NCBI RefSeq assembly: GCF_000585375.1 | Contig: NZ_KK073874.1 | Coordinates: 1,488,001 to 1,552,000 of the forward strand | Direction of reading: 5' to 3' | DNA length: 64,000 nucleotides | Source of the DNA: Cryptosporangium arvum DSM 44712 | Lineage (GTDB): Bacteria > Actinomycetota > Actinomycetes > Mycobacteriales > Cryptosporangiaceae | Shown here: in pieces, positions 10,288 through 19,363 of the stretch | Position numbering within the stretch: the first letter of the stretch is position 1 | Layout of the letters: each line of letters begins with the position of its first letter | Program-made: the position numbers and the translations under genes | The notes under the pieces: generated by a model | Told to the model about the DNA's origin: nothing | The model's input: only the letters and a program-made list of their open reading frames with translations | Database searches by the model: none

Positions 10288-10806
10288 ATGCCTGGTACAG
10301 CCGTATCGCTGGTACTCAATGCCACGTACGAACCATTGTGCGTGGTACCAGTACGGCGTGCTGCCGTATTGGTACTCACCGACAAGGCCGTCCCCGTGAC
10401 CGAGGGGGACGGCCTTCTTCGTTCCACGACCACGATGGTGGTCGCACCGGCCGTCGTCCGGCTCACGCGTTTCGTGAAGGTGCCGTTCCGGGGGCAGGTG
10501 TCCCTGACCCGGCGGGCGATCTTCGCCCGCGACGGCGGGCGCTGCGCGTACTGCACCTCGTCGGCGACGACGATCGACCACGTGATGCCGCGCAGCCGGG
10601 GTGGCCGGCACGTGTGGGACAACGTGGTCGCCGCGTGCACCCGGTGCAACCACGTCAAGGCCGACCGGACGCTCACCGAGCTCGGCTGGCGCCTGCGTCG
10701 CCGCCCCGCCGCGCCCACCGGTGTGGCCTGGCGGGTGCTGGGCCATCGCACGCCCGATCCGCTCTGGTACACGTGGCTCGACATCCCGGAACAAGCCTCG
10801 GCGTGA
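10288..10806 (+). CDS. HNH endonuclease family protein
   Basis: 172 aa from ATG 10288 after GGAGG. The first 45 residues (LVLNATYEPLCVVPVRRAAVLVL) are the conserved N-terminal module of a widespread actinobacterial and cyanobacterial HNH group. The nuclease part has CAYC ... TIDHVMPRSRGGRHVWDNVVAACTRCNHVKADRT: two CxxC zinc pairs around the DH(V) and N of the HNH motif. The function of this group is unsettled. Oddity: the first 30 codons use the rare valine codon GTA six times, the rest of the gene hardly at all. Confidence 0.9.
   Translation: MPGTAVSLVLNATYEPLCVVPVRRAAVLVLTDKAVPVTEGDGLLRSTTTMVVAPAVVRLTRFVKVPFRGQVSLTRRAIFARDGGRCAYCTSSATTIDHVMPRSRGGRHVWDNVVAACTRCNHVKADRTLTELGWRLRRRPAAPTGVAWRVLGHRTPDPLWYTWLDIPEQASA
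10293..10375. repeat. GTAC-rich cluster at the HNH gene start
   Basis: GTAC occurs at 10295, 10312, 10326, 10345, 10351 and 10372, most within TGGTAC, plus 10127 and 10220 upstream. Six sites in 81 bp of GC-rich coding DNA is far above chance. They create the unusual GTA codons at the start of the HNH gene. Confidence 0.6.
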
Positions 10807-10911
10807 CTCAGGGGAAACCCTGGGGTTGTCGTCCTTCGGTCGCAGTGAGCCCGAGGACTGGGGTCGTGTAGGTACCGTAGGGGTTCCTGGCGACATCAGA
10901 GGACGGCGCAA

Positions 10912-12924
10912 ATGACCAGTGTGGGAGCGGACACCGTCGACCTGGTCTGCGGGCCGGACGGACCGCTTCCCGAGGGGCGCCAGCGGTACCGGCTGACCGG
11001 CCGGCTGGGCTCCGGCGGGCAGGCGGACGTGTTCCGCGGCGTGCGGCTCTCGAGCGGCGTGCGCTCGGCTCCGGTGACCGTGAAGGTGTTCCGCGAGGAC
11101 CACCGGCGGCCCGTGCTCGACCAGATGCGCTCCTGGGACAAGGGCGACGCGGTCCTCATGGACCTCAACACGCGCGACGTTCCGGGCATCTGCCTGCGTG
11201 TCGACGGGTTCTACGGCGCGCCGCCGGTCGCCGCGAACGCCACCTCCGTGCTCGGTTCCAGCACCGACCGGCGGATCCCGTTCCAGGTGCTCGACTACCT
11301 GCCCGGTCACACGCTGCTGCAGCACGTGGCCAAGCAGGCCGGGGGCGAGGCCGTTCCGCGCCTGAACGGCCCGGCCGTGCTCACCACGCTGGCGCGCACG
11401 ATCGCGCTCCTGCACCGGCCGGCCGACCGCGGTGACACCTCGGTTCTCCACATGGACGTCAAGCCGGCGAACGTGCTGGTGCTGCCCACCGGTGAGATCC
11501 GGCTGATCGACTTCACCGCCGCGCGCTACCACGACCCGCAGCACATCACGACGATCGCGCACACGCCCGAGTCCGCGGGGCCGGAGGCGTTCACCGGCGT
11601 GGTCGGGCCCTCGTACGACGTGCACGGGTTCGGGTCGGTCGCGTATCACCTGGTCACCGGCTGGTTGCCGCGCGCCGACCGGGCGACGTCGCACTACGAC
11701 GGTGCCCTGGTGGCCCCGGGCGCGCTGCGCCGTCACCCGCTGCTCGACGCCAACCCGGCGCTCGCCGCGCACCTGCTGGCGCCGCTCGACGACGACCCGG
11801 GCAAGCGTCCGCTCAGCTCGGAGCTGGTCAACTGGGTCACGACGCTGGCGCGGCTGGCGTCGGCGGTGCCCGCGGCGAGCACGCACGTCGACTGGATCGC
11901 CGGCGCGGCCACCGGGCCCACCCCGACGCGCGTCGAGCGCATCCCGCCCCAGGCGCCGTCCGCGCCCGCGGCCCGAGCGTCCGCGCCGATCCGTGGGGCC
12001 GCCAAGGTGGGCACCGCCGCCGTCGGCGGCGCTGCCGCCGCGGCACCCTACGCGGCCTCCGCTCCCGCTTCCGGCGGCCCGGCCTACGGCGCCGCCCCGG
12101 GTTCCGGCGGCCCGGCCTACGGCGCGTCGGGGTCGGGCGGGCCCGTGTACGGGGCGCCTGCTTCCGGTGGGCCCGCCTACGGTGCCCAGGCACCGCGGCC
12201 GCCCGCGCCGTCGGCCCCGTCGTCGGGCGGGCCGGCGTACGGCGCCGCGGCGCCGGGCCCGGGCGGGCGGGTGGCGCCCAACCCGACGGCGCCGCTGCCC
12301 GATCTGCCGGGGGCGAAGGGGGCGCAGTCGGCGCCGCCGAAGACCACCGCCATGCCCCGGTACTCGGACGCCGACGCGCCGCAGTCCGGCCCGCCCGCCG
12401 GGCCGAAGATCCGCAGCGGGGTGGCGAAGGTCGGCCCGCGCCAGCCGGGCGTCGACGACGTGGACAACTCACGGCGGCGTCGTGACGAGGGCCACGACCC
12501 GTACGGCGACCAGCACGGCGGCGGCCAGCCCCCGCAGCAGCAGCCCTCCGGCCCGCTGCGCCGCAGCGGCAAGAAGTACACGACGTTCGCGACGGTCGTC
12601 GCCGCGGCCGGCTGGCTGCTCTGGCTGGCCACGGTCGCGATCATCAGCGGCGCCGACACCGGCGAACCGATCACCGCGGCGATCCTCGTCGTCGTGGCGG
12701 CCTTCGCGGTCTGGTGGCTGGTGCGCCTCGGCGGTCACCTGATCCGCTCCACCCTCGAACGGGGCTCACGCCGCAGCACGTTCCTGCAGAACGCTGTGAC
12801 CGGCACGTTCATCCTGCTGTGCGGGCTGTTCTTCGCCACCCGTGGCGTCAGCAACTTCTCCGACGTCGGTGCGATGGTCAGCGAGTGGTGGTCGAACCTG
12901 TGGGACAGCATCTGGCCGTTCTGA
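10912..12924 (+). CDS. Serine/threonine kinase-like membrane protein with Pro/Gly-rich linker
   Basis: 670 aa. The kinase-like domain covers about residues 20-310: glycine loop GSGGQADV (33-40), lysine in VTVKVF (K58), catalytic loop HMDVKPANV (D182, N187) and DFT in place of DFG (D200). The catalytic Asp and both metal ligands are kept, so it may be active despite HMD/DFT deviations. Residues about 380-450 are disordered repeats of SGGPAYGA. Two to three hydrophobic segments follow at about 565-660, so unlike classical PknB types the kinase sits before the membrane part with no PASTA domain. ATG 10912. No obvious substrate gene beside it. Confidence 0.85.
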   Translation: MTSVGADTVDLVCGPDGPLPEGRQRYRLTGRLGSGGQADVFRGVRLSSGVRSAPVTVKVFREDHRRPVLDQMRSWDKGDAVLMDLNTRDVPGICLRVDGFYGAPPVAANATSVLGSSTDRRIPFQVLDYLPGHTLLQHVAKQAGGEAVPRLNGPAVLTTLARTIALLHRPADRGDTSVLHMDVKPANVLVLPTGEIRLIDFTAARYHDPQHITTIAHTPESAGPEAFTGVVGPSYDVHGFGSVAYHLVTGWLPRADRATSHYDGALVAPGALRRHPLLDANPALAAHLLAPLDDDPGKRPLSSELVNWVTTLARLASAVPAASTHVDWIAGAATGPTPTRVERIPPQAPSAPAARASAPIRGAAKVGTAAVGGAAAAAPYAASAPASGGPAYGAAPGSGGPAYGASGSGGPVYGAPASGGPAYGAQAPRPPAPSAPSSGGPAYGAAAPGPGGRVAPNPTAPLPDLPGAKGAQSAPPKTTAMPRYSDADAPQSGPPAGPKIRSGVAKVGPRQPGVDDVDNSRRRRDEGHDPYGDQHGGGQPPQQQPSGPLRRSGKKYTTFATVVAAAGWLLWLATVAIISGADTGEPITAAILVVVAAFAVWWLVRLGGHLIRSTLERGSRRSTFLQNAVTGTFILLCGLFFATRGVSNFSDVGAMVSEWWSNLWDSIWPF

Positions 12925-13074
12925 CGGTCCACAGCCGACCGCCTACGGCGAGGTGAAACCCCGGCGTCACCGGGTACGACGGCGGACACCCTTCACATGC
13001 GGTGGGACCGCCCTCCGCTACCGTAAGCGGCGTCCACACGTCCGCTCGCTCGTGAGAGAGAGTGAGAGCTCCCG

Positions 13075-13386
13075 ATGTCCGTGCTGGAGACCACACTCAT
13101 CTTCGTCCTGATCCCCCTGGCGGTGGCGGGCGTCCTGGCGCTGCTGACGCTCGGCGTCGGTGGCGGCAATCGCACGCCGCGTTACCGCCCGGGTATGCCG
13201 TTCGAGTTCACGCCGGTGTGGTTCCTCTCGGCACCGCCGACCGGCCTGTCCGTCAACGGTCAGCAGCCGGCGCTGGAGCGGGCCGCGGCACCCGGCGTGC
13301 TGCAGTCCGGTGGTGTCATCGACCGTGCCGCTCCGGTGACGGTTGCCAACTCCGGTCCGAAGGGAGGGGCACGTGGCACCTGGTGA
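13075..13386 (+). CDS. Small membrane protein linked to DUF5130
   Basis: 103 aa with one membrane segment at residues 6-28, then a conserved-looking short domain (YRPGMPFEFTPVWFLSAP) and a disordered tail. I recognise the arrangement with the next gene as common in actinobacteria but know of no function. The start of the following gene lies inside this one (14-base overlap), which implies coupled translation and possibly a complex. Confidence 0.75.
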   Translation: MSVLETTLIFVLIPLAVAGVLALLTLGVGGGNRTPRYRPGMPFEFTPVWFLSAPPTGLSVNGQQPALERAAAPGVLQSGGVIDRAAPVTVANSGPKGGARGTW

Positions 13387-13828
13387 CTCCCCGGAGATCC
13401 CGGCCTCGCAGCTCACGTCCAGCCAGCTCACGTCGATCGCGAACGGTGCGGCCGCGGCCGGGCCGTTCAGCTCGCGGCAGCTGTTCCGCATCGACGAGGC
13501 ACTCACCGCCGCTGACCGGGAGACCGGGCTGACGTTCAGCGTGTACGTGGGTGGGCTCGAGGAGCCGCTGCGCGGCAGCGCCGAGACGATGCTCGACGCG
13601 TTGCCCGCGCCGGAGGACTCGGTGCTGCTCGCGGTCTCGCCCAACCAGCGTGCGCTGGAGATCGTCACCGGTCAGCGGGCCGCGAAGCGCATCCCCGACC
13701 GCGCCTGCGAGCTGGCCGGCATGTCCATGCGAGCGGCGTTCCAGGGCGGCGACCTGGCCGGCGGCATCGTCACCGGCCTCCGCATGCTCGCGGACCGGGC
13801 GGGGGCGGCCCGCTCAGAACGACGCTGA
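13373..13828 (+). CDS. DUF5130 family protein (TPM-like)
   Basis: 151 aa from GTG 13373, which follows a strong GGGAGGGG site inside the preceding gene. Residues about 35-130 resemble the TPM/DUF5130 fold: a helix of type FSSRQLFRIDEALTAADRETGLTFSVYVG followed by a strand that ends in NQRALEIVTG. The family is thought to lie at the cell envelope and has no firm function. No signal peptide here; the upstream membrane protein could recruit it. Confidence 0.8.
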   Translation: MAPGDSPEIPASQLTSSQLTSIANGAAAAGPFSSRQLFRIDEALTAADRETGLTFSVYVGGLEEPLRGSAETMLDALPAPEDSVLLAVSPNQRALEIVTGQRAAKRIPDRACELAGMSMRAAFQGGDLAGGIVTGLRMLADRAGAARSERR

Positions 13829-13832
13829 CAGA

Positions 13833-13880
13833 CGAGCGCGAGCCCTTGAGTATCAGTTATACGAGGCGGTCTCGCGCTCG
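13833..13880. terminator. Possible terminator after the DUF5130 gene
   Basis: Perfect 10-bp inverted repeat CGAGCGCGAG / CTCGCGCTCG separated by 28 bases, immediately past the stop codon. The long loop makes the call tentative. Confidence 0.45.
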
Positions 13881-14003
13881 ACTGCCAGCGCCGCCCTGAG
13901 CGGGCTCCAGGTTCAAACATTTGGCGCGCCCCGCACACCCCCAGCAACCGGAGGGTGGGCGAGTCACCACTTACGGCGGAGCGGGGCGTCTCGCGCCGAA
14001 CTG

Positions 14004-14037
14004 GTGAGCGCCGGTTGCGGAAGCAACCGGCGCTCAC
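14004..14037. terminator. Terminator between DUF5130 and pepN
   Basis: Perfect 15-bp stem (GTGAGCGCCGGTTGC with its complement) closed by a GGAA tetraloop, 15 bp past the pepN stop on the minus strand. It serves both converging genes. Confidence 0.85.
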
Positions 14038-14052
14038 TCGGCAGGCGTAGGT

Positions 14053-16596
14053 CTAGGAACTGGCGGAAGCGTCGCAGGCGCGCGCCCGCAGAGCTCGGAC
14101 CAGGCGATCCTTGCCCTCCACGACCAGGCGGCGCAGCGCCGGCGGGTGGTCGGCACCGGCCAGCCACGCGTCGGTGCGGGCCACCGTGTCCTCGCTCACG
14201 GCCCAGGCCGGGTAGAGCAGCACCGCGACGTTCTGGGCGACCTCGCTGGTGCGCCGGGCCCAGACGTCGGAGACCGCCGCGAAGAAACGCTCGACGTACG
14301 GCTCGAGCAGCGCGGCCTGGTCCGGGTGGCCGAAGCCGCGGATGACCGAGAGGCCGACCTGGTTGGGGATCGTGTCGTCCTCGGTGGCCAGGTGCCACGC
14401 GGCCGCCTTGGCCTCCGCGGTGGGCACCAGTGCCCGGGCGGTCGCGGCCTCCTTGCTGCCCTGGTCGGTGTTGTCACGCTCGAGCTCGGCGGTGATCTCC
14501 GCCTCGCCCGCGGCGCCCCTGGCGACCAGCGACTGCAGGAAGTCCCAGCGCAGCTCGGTGTCGACCTCGAGGCCCGGAACGATTTCCGAGCCGTCGAGCA
14601 GCGCCTTCAACACGGCGATGTTCTCGTCGGTACGCGCGGTGCCGGCGAACGTACGCGCCCACACCAACTGGACGTCGCTGCCGGGCTCGGCGGCCCGCAG
14701 CCGCTCCAGCGCGGCGTCCGCGACCAGTGCGTACCCGGTGGGGGCCCACTCCGGGTCGGCGTAGGAGGCGAGTGCCGCCCGCGCCTGCCGCAGCTGCGTC
14801 TCGACGACGCTTATCGTCGACTCGGCCGCGAGCCCGTTGAGCACCAGCCGCACGTAGTCGCGGGTGGGCAGCTCGGCGTCGCGGCACATGTCCCAGGCGG
14901 TGGCCCAGAGCAGCGAGCGGGGCAGCGACTCGGTGAACCCGCCGATGTGGTCGACGACGGTGCTCAGGGACCGCTCGTCGAGGCGGATCTTCGCGTACGT
15001 CAGGTCGTCGTCGTTGAGCAGCACCACCGCGGGCGGGGTCTCGCCGACCAGGTCGTCGATCTCGGTGCGCGCGCCGTGGATGTCGGTCTCGACGCGACGG
15101 CGGCGGATCAGCTTGCCGGTGGACTCCGACAGGTCGTAGAGGCCGATCGCGATGCGGTGCGCCCGGAGCGTGCCGTGCTCGGCCATGCCCTCCTGGGTGA
15201 CCGCGAACGAGGCGTACGAACCGTCGGGGGCCAGCGTGAACGACGGGCGCAGCGTGTTGACGCCCGCGGTCTCCAGCCACTGCGCCGACCAGTTCGACAG
15301 GTCCCGGCCGCTGGCCTCGGTGAGCGCGGTGAGCAGGTCGGCGAGCGTCGTGTTGCCGAACGCGTGGGCCTTGAAGTACGACCGCAGGCCGGAGACGAAC
15401 TCGTCTTCGCCGACGAAGGCCACCAGCTGCTTGAGGACGCTGGCGCCCTTGGCGTAGGTGATGCCGTCGAAGTTGACCTCGACCGCCTGCATGTCGGGGA
15501 TGTCGGCGGCGATCGGGTGGGTGGAGGACAGCTGGTCCTGCCGGTAGCCCCAGCCCTTGCGGTCGGTGCAGAACGCCGCCCACGAGTCGGTGAAGCGGGT
15601 GCCGCCGGCCGCGGCCCAGTGGGCGGCCCACTCGGCGAACGACTCGTTCAGCCAGAGGTCGTCCCACCAGCGCATCGTGACGAGATCGCCGAACCACATG
15701 TGGGCCATCTCGTGCAGGATCGTGTTGGCGCGGTTCTCGCGGACGTAGTCGGTGACCTTGCCGCGGAAGATGTAGGACTCGGTGATCGTGACGCAGCCGG
15801 CGTTCTCCATCGCGCCCGCGTTGAACTCGGGGACGATCAGCTGGTCGTACTTCCCGAACGGGTAACGCACGCCGAAGTGCTCGTGGAAGAAGTCGAACCC
15901 CTGCTTCGTGATCTCGAAGATCTCGTCGGGGTCGAGGAACTCCTTGAGCGACTGCCGGCAGTACAGGCCCAGCGGGATGTCGTCGTGCAGGTCGGTGACC
16001 TTGTGGTACGGGCCGGCGACGAGCGCGGTGATGTAGGTGGACATCCGTGCGGTGGGCGGGAACTTCCGGACCGCGCCGGCCTTCTCGGGGGTCGTGTTCG
16101 ACACGACCTCCCAGTGGTCGGGTGCCGTGACCTCGAGCGTGAACGTCGCCTTGAGGTCGGGCTGGTCGAAACAGGCGTAGACGCGCTTGGCGTCGCCGGT
16201 CTCGAACTGCGAGTACAGGTAGACCTCGTCGTCGACCGGGTCGACGAAGCGGTGCAGGCCTTCGCCGGTGTTCATGTAGAGGCAGTCCGCGTCGACGACG
16301 AGGACGTTGTCGGCCTCCAGGCCGGACAGCTCCAGACCCTTTTCGGGGTCGTAGCCGCTGACGTCGAGCGCCGTCCCGTTGAGCGTCGCCGCCCGGACGG
16401 TCTTCGCGATCAGGTCGATGAACGTGCTGGCGCCGGGTCGTCTGGCGCTGAACTTGACCTCGGTGACCGAACGGAACGTGTCGGTTCCGGGTTTACCGGT
16501 GCCATCGGTCAGGTCGAGCGTGATGTGGTACGACGCGACCTCGAGAAGATCTCCGCGTTCCCTGGCTTCGCCGAGGGTGAGATTGGTACCGGCCAA
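14053..16596 (-). CDS. pepN: Aminopeptidase N, M1 family
   Basis: 847 aa from TTG 16596, chosen because AAGGAG lies 10 bases upstream; the frame stays open to a GTG at 16674, but that extension crosses a palindrome. M1 motifs are complete: exopeptidase motif GAMEN at 261-265, zinc site HEMAH at 295-299 with the third ligand glutamate in NESFAEW (E318), and the catalytic tyrosine is expected in the following domain. The C-terminal half is the helical ERAP1-like domain. It removes N-terminal residues from peptides in the cytosol; no signal peptide. Length agrees with Streptomyces PepN of about 850 aa. Confidence 0.96.
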   Translation of the reverse strand: MAGTNLTLGEARERGDLLEVASYHITLDLTDGTGKPGTDTFRSVTEVKFSARRPGASTFIDLIAKTVRAATLNGTALDVSGYDPEKGLELSGLEADNVLVVDADCLYMNTGEGLHRFVDPVDDEVYLYSQFETGDAKRVYACFDQPDLKATFTLEVTAPDHWEVVSNTTPEKAGAVRKFPPTARMSTYITALVAGPYHKVTDLHDDIPLGLYCRQSLKEFLDPDEIFEITKQGFDFFHEHFGVRYPFGKYDQLIVPEFNAGAMENAGCVTITESYIFRGKVTDYVRENRANTILHEMAHMWFGDLVTMRWWDDLWLNESFAEWAAHWAAAGGTRFTDSWAAFCTDRKGWGYRQDQLSSTHPIAADIPDMQAVEVNFDGITYAKGASVLKQLVAFVGEDEFVSGLRSYFKAHAFGNTTLADLLTALTEASGRDLSNWSAQWLETAGVNTLRPSFTLAPDGSYASFAVTQEGMAEHGTLRAHRIAIGLYDLSESTGKLIRRRRVETDIHGARTEIDDLVGETPPAVVLLNDDDLTYAKIRLDERSLSTVVDHIGGFTESLPRSLLWATAWDMCRDAELPTRDYVRLVLNGLAAESTISVVETQLRQARAALASYADPEWAPTGYALVADAALERLRAAEPGSDVQLVWARTFAGTARTDENIAVLKALLDGSEIVPGLEVDTELRWDFLQSLVARGAAGEAEITAELERDNTDQGSKEAATARALVPTAEAKAAAWHLATEDDTIPNQVGLSVIRGFGHPDQAALLEPYVERFFAAVSDVWARRTSEVAQNVAVLLYPAWAVSEDTVARTDAWLAGADHPPALRRLVVEGKDRLVRALRARACDASASS

Positions 16597-16629
16597 CTGT
16601 CGGGTACTCCTTCGCCGCTCCGATTCGCA

Positions 16630-16650
16630 GAGGACGCGGTCCGCGTCCTC
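16630..16650. promoter_or_regulatory. 21-bp palindrome upstream of pepN
   Basis: GAGGACGCGG-T-CCGCGTCCTC, a perfect 10-bp inverted repeat with one central base. It lies 34 bp upstream of the pepN start and in the 224-bp divergent gap to the Rv2466c homologue. It looks like an operator rather than a hairpin; the cognate regulator is unknown. Confidence 0.4.
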
Positions 16651-16820
16651 GAGCCGTGCCAATGAGTCTCCCACGCAGGCCGGGCGGTAAACGATGCGCC
16701 GGAGACCAGTGCTGCACCAGGTGTTTACGCAGCTCTCACGGGAAACGTACGCCGCAGGGCGGGAATACCCCGGTGTGGGTATGGGTCTCGTTCGGTGAGT
16801 TCTTTTCCCGAGGAGGATCG

Positions 16821-17447
16821 ATGAGTGAGCAGAGGACCCCGGTCGATTTCTGGTTCGATCCGCTGTGCCCGTGGGCGTGGATGACGTCGCGCTGGGTGCT
16901 GGAGGCGGCGAAGGTCCGCCCGCTTGACGTCACGTTCCACGTGATGAGCCTGGCCGTGCTCAACGAGGGCCGGGATCTCGAGGAGCACTACACCGAGATG
17001 ATGAAGAAGGCCTGGGGGCCGGTGCGTGTCGTCATCGCCGCCGAGCAGGCCCACGGCAACGAAGTCGTGCTGCCGCTCTACACCGCACTGGGCAACCGGA
17101 TCCACCTGCAGAAGGTGGAACTGGACGACCCGTCGCTGCTGACCGACGCGCTGCGCGAGGTCGGGCTCCCGGAGTCGCTGGCCGAGGCGGCCACCTCGAC
17201 CGAGTACGACGAGGCGCTGAAGAAGTCGCACCACGCCGGTATGGACCCGGTGGGCATGGACGTCGGCACGCCGGTGATCCACGTGCCCGGGCCGGACGGA
17301 CCGGTGGCCTTCTTCGGGCCGGTCGTGACGCCGGCTCCCAAGGGCGAGGCGGCGGCCCGGCTCTGGGACGGCGCGGTGCTGGTGGCGTCGGTGCCGGGCT
17401 TCTACGAGCTCAAGCGCACCCGTACTTCGGGACCCATCTTCGATTAG
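16821..17447 (+). CDS. Rv2466c-type DsbA/thioredoxin-fold protein with CPWA active site
   Basis: 208 aa from ATG 16821 after AGGAGG. The whole sequence follows the mycothiol-dependent reductase Rv2466c of mycobacteria ([13 protein letters not shown] start, [44 protein letters not shown] end). In that family the active site is CPWC; here it is C16-P-W-A19, so the resolving cysteine is lost. A monothiol form could still react with mycothiol disulfides as glutaredoxin monothiols do. It acts in the cytosol in redox balance and nitro-drug reduction. Its tail overlaps the convergent neighbour by 4 bases. Confidence 0.9.
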   Translation: MSEQRTPVDFWFDPLCPWAWMTSRWVLEAAKVRPLDVTFHVMSLAVLNEGRDLEEHYTEMMKKAWGPVRVVIAAEQAHGNEVVLPLYTALGNRIHLQKVELDDPSLLTDALREVGLPESLAEAATSTEYDEALKKSHHAGMDPVGMDVGTPVIHVPGPDGPVAFFGPVVTPAPKGEAAARLWDGAVLVASVPGFYELKRTRTSGPIFD

Positions 17448-18076
17448 AGGCCGAGGCGGCTCATCTCCAGCTTGGCCAGGGCCGCCACCGCCTCCGGGTG
17501 ACCCGATCGCCACGCCTCGCCCGGGTCGACCTCGAGGCGGCGGGCCACCCGGATCACCTCGGACAGCGGCTGGTGCGCCAGCGCGCGCAACGCGAAGAAC
17601 GACGCGTCGGCGCCGCCGCGCACCAGCCGCCGGGCCGCGGTGGCCTCCCGGCTCCAGCGCCAGCGCCGCAGCACCCACCAGAGCACGACGATCAGCGGAA
17701 TCGCCGCCGCGATCAGCCCGGTGACGAGCGCGGCCTGCTCGATCGTGTCGTGCAGCGTCTTGCCCGCCTCGGCGACCTGCTGACCGGCACCGGCGGCGCG
17801 GTCGAACGGTTCCCGGAGGTCGTCGCCGACGCCGGGGATGCGCCCGACCTGTTTGCCAGCGTTCGAGAGTCCTCCGCTGAAGCCGTTGCCGGCCGACTGC
17901 AGGGTCTCGCCGGGTGCGGCGAGTTTCGAGATCTGGTCGTCGACCCATCCCTGCAGACGGACCGCCCACCACACCAGGCCGACCGCGATCAAGTCCCCGA
18001 CGAGCTGGCGCATGGCCTGACCGGTGCGTGCGGAGTAGAGCACCGGGGCCGTGCGAGGGGCGACGGACTTACTCAT
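17444..18076 (-). CDS. Two-TM membrane protein of unknown function
   Basis: 210 aa from ATG 18076 after GGAGGAAGG. Membrane segments lie at about residues 23-42 and 118-140. Between them is an extracytoplasmic loop rich in Gly, Ala and Gln with amphipathic helices ([24 protein letters not shown]). The C-terminal cytoplasmic part of about 65 residues is helical. I do not recognise a family with known function. It is divergent from the DUF1015 gene. Confidence 0.75.
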   Translation of the reverse strand: MSKSVAPRTAPVLYSARTGQAMRQLVGDLIAVGLVWWAVRLQGWVDDQISKLAAPGETLQSAGNGFSGGLSNAGKQVGRIPGVGDDLREPFDRAAGAGQQVAEAGKTLHDTIEQAALVTGLIAAAIPLIVVLWWVLRRWRWSREATAARRLVRGGADASFFALRALAHQPLSEVIRVARRLEVDPGEAWRSGHPEAVAALAKLEMSRLGL

Positions 18077-18193
18077 GGGGGGGTTCCTTCCTCCGGGGCG
18101 GGCTTAACCCATAGCGCACGTCCCCAGGACGCGGCGCGCCCATACCTAGTGAGGAGATGCTCGGTGCACACGACACGCGGTAGCCTCGGGGCA

Positions 18194-19363
18194 ATGAGTG
18201 CAATACACCCCATACCGGTTGGATGGGTGTCGACCGGAGGAACAGGCGCACAGAACTACGACGAGTTCGCTGACGACGCGGAGATCACGGCGCTGGTGGC
18301 CGGCAATCCCGACTCCATGCTCGGGGTGGAGATGCCGCACCGGACGCCGGAGGCCGTCGCCGACGGACTCGACTTCGCTGCCGCGCTGCCGACCGCGGTC
18401 GCGCGGCTGCGAGGCCTCGTCGACCGGGAGAAGTTCACGCCGTTCACCGAATCGATCGCCGTCTACCGGATCGGTGAGAGCTTCCTGGGGATGTTCTGCC
18501 TCGTCGACACCGCCGAGATCGGTGGTGGCCGGGTGATCCGCAACGAGGAAGTGTTCGCGGCGAAGGTGGCCGAGCGCACCGCGCTGATCCGCGCGCTGGG
18601 CGTGCTGACCAGCCCTGTGCTGCTGGTGCAGGCCTCGGACTCGCTGCGCTCGGCGTTGTCCGCGCTGACGCTGGGGGAGCCGGCGGTCTCGGACACCGAC
18701 CGGCACGGGCAGACGCACTCGGTCTGGCTGGTCGGGCCGGGCGCCGACCAGGATCGCCTGCTCGCGGCGGCCGACGTGGGCGAGCTCGTCGTCGCCGACG
18801 GCAACCACCGCAGTCTCGCGGCCCAGGAGGCCGGCCTGTCCCGGTTCCTCGCCGTGGTGGCCCCGGCGTCGTCGGCGTCGATCCGGCCCTACCAGCGGCT
18901 CCTGCGGCGCCTGTCGATGCCGGTGGCCGGGGTGCTGGACGGCCTGCGGTCCGTCGGCTGCGGCGTCGACGCCGTGGACGCGCCCCCGGCCACGCCCCGG
19001 CGCGGAACCGTCGTGCTCTACGCCGAGGGCCGCACCTACGAGGTGAAGCTTCCCTCCGTCGCCGGCGGCACCGTCGACCGGATCGACCACACGGTCGTCG
19101 AGCAGTTGCTGGTCCGCCAGGTTCTGGGCCTCACCCCGGACGACCCGGCGATCTCCTACGTCGGCGGTGACTACCCGGCGAGCTGGCTGGCCGCCGAGGT
19201 CGACGCCGGGCGCGCGGCGCTCGCCGTCCTGCTCGCGCCGGTGACCGTCGAGGACTTCGTGGCGGTCAACCTCGAGCGGGCGACGATGCCGCGCAAGAGC
19301 ACGTGGTTCACCCCGAAAGCCCGGACGGGGCTCGTCCTCGCGGATCTGGAGATGCCTACATGA
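18194..19363 (+). CDS. DUF1015 family protein
   Basis: 389 aa from ATG 18194. The family mark is the DGNHRSLAAQEA stretch at about residues 198-209 (DGHHR in many members), which belongs to the ParB/Srx-like nucleotide-binding fold; related archaeal and SbnI proteins are ADP- or ATP-dependent serine kinases. The C-terminus keeps the family pattern TMPRKSTWFTPKARTGLVL. Whether this copy phosphorylates serine is inference. It overlaps the next gene by four bases (ATGA). Confidence 0.85.
   Translation: MSAIHPIPVGWVSTGGTGAQNYDEFADDAEITALVAGNPDSMLGVEMPHRTPEAVADGLDFAAALPTAVARLRGLVDREKFTPFTESIAVYRIGESFLGMFCLVDTAEIGGGRVIRNEEVFAAKVAERTALIRALGVLTSPVLLVQASDSLRSALSALTLGEPAVSDTDRHGQTHSVWLVGPGADQDRLLAAADVGELVVADGNHRSLAAQEAGLSRFLAVVAPASSASIRPYQRLLRRLSMPVAGVLDGLRSVGCGVDAVDAPPATPRRGTVVLYAEGRTYEVKLPSVAGGTVDRIDHTVVEQLLVRQVLGLTPDDPAISYVGGDYPASWLAAEVDAGRAALAVLLAPVTVEDFVAVNLERATMPRKSTWFTPKARTGLVLADLEMPT

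Noticed and set aside
10809-10822. Terminator after the HNH gene
   Set aside because: CAGGG-GAAA-CCCTG is only a 5-bp stem without U-tract; too weak to call.
16597-16674. Longer PepN N-terminus from GTG 16674
   Set aside because: The added 26 residues run across a palindrome and the ribosome site of the TTG start, and have no family counterpart.
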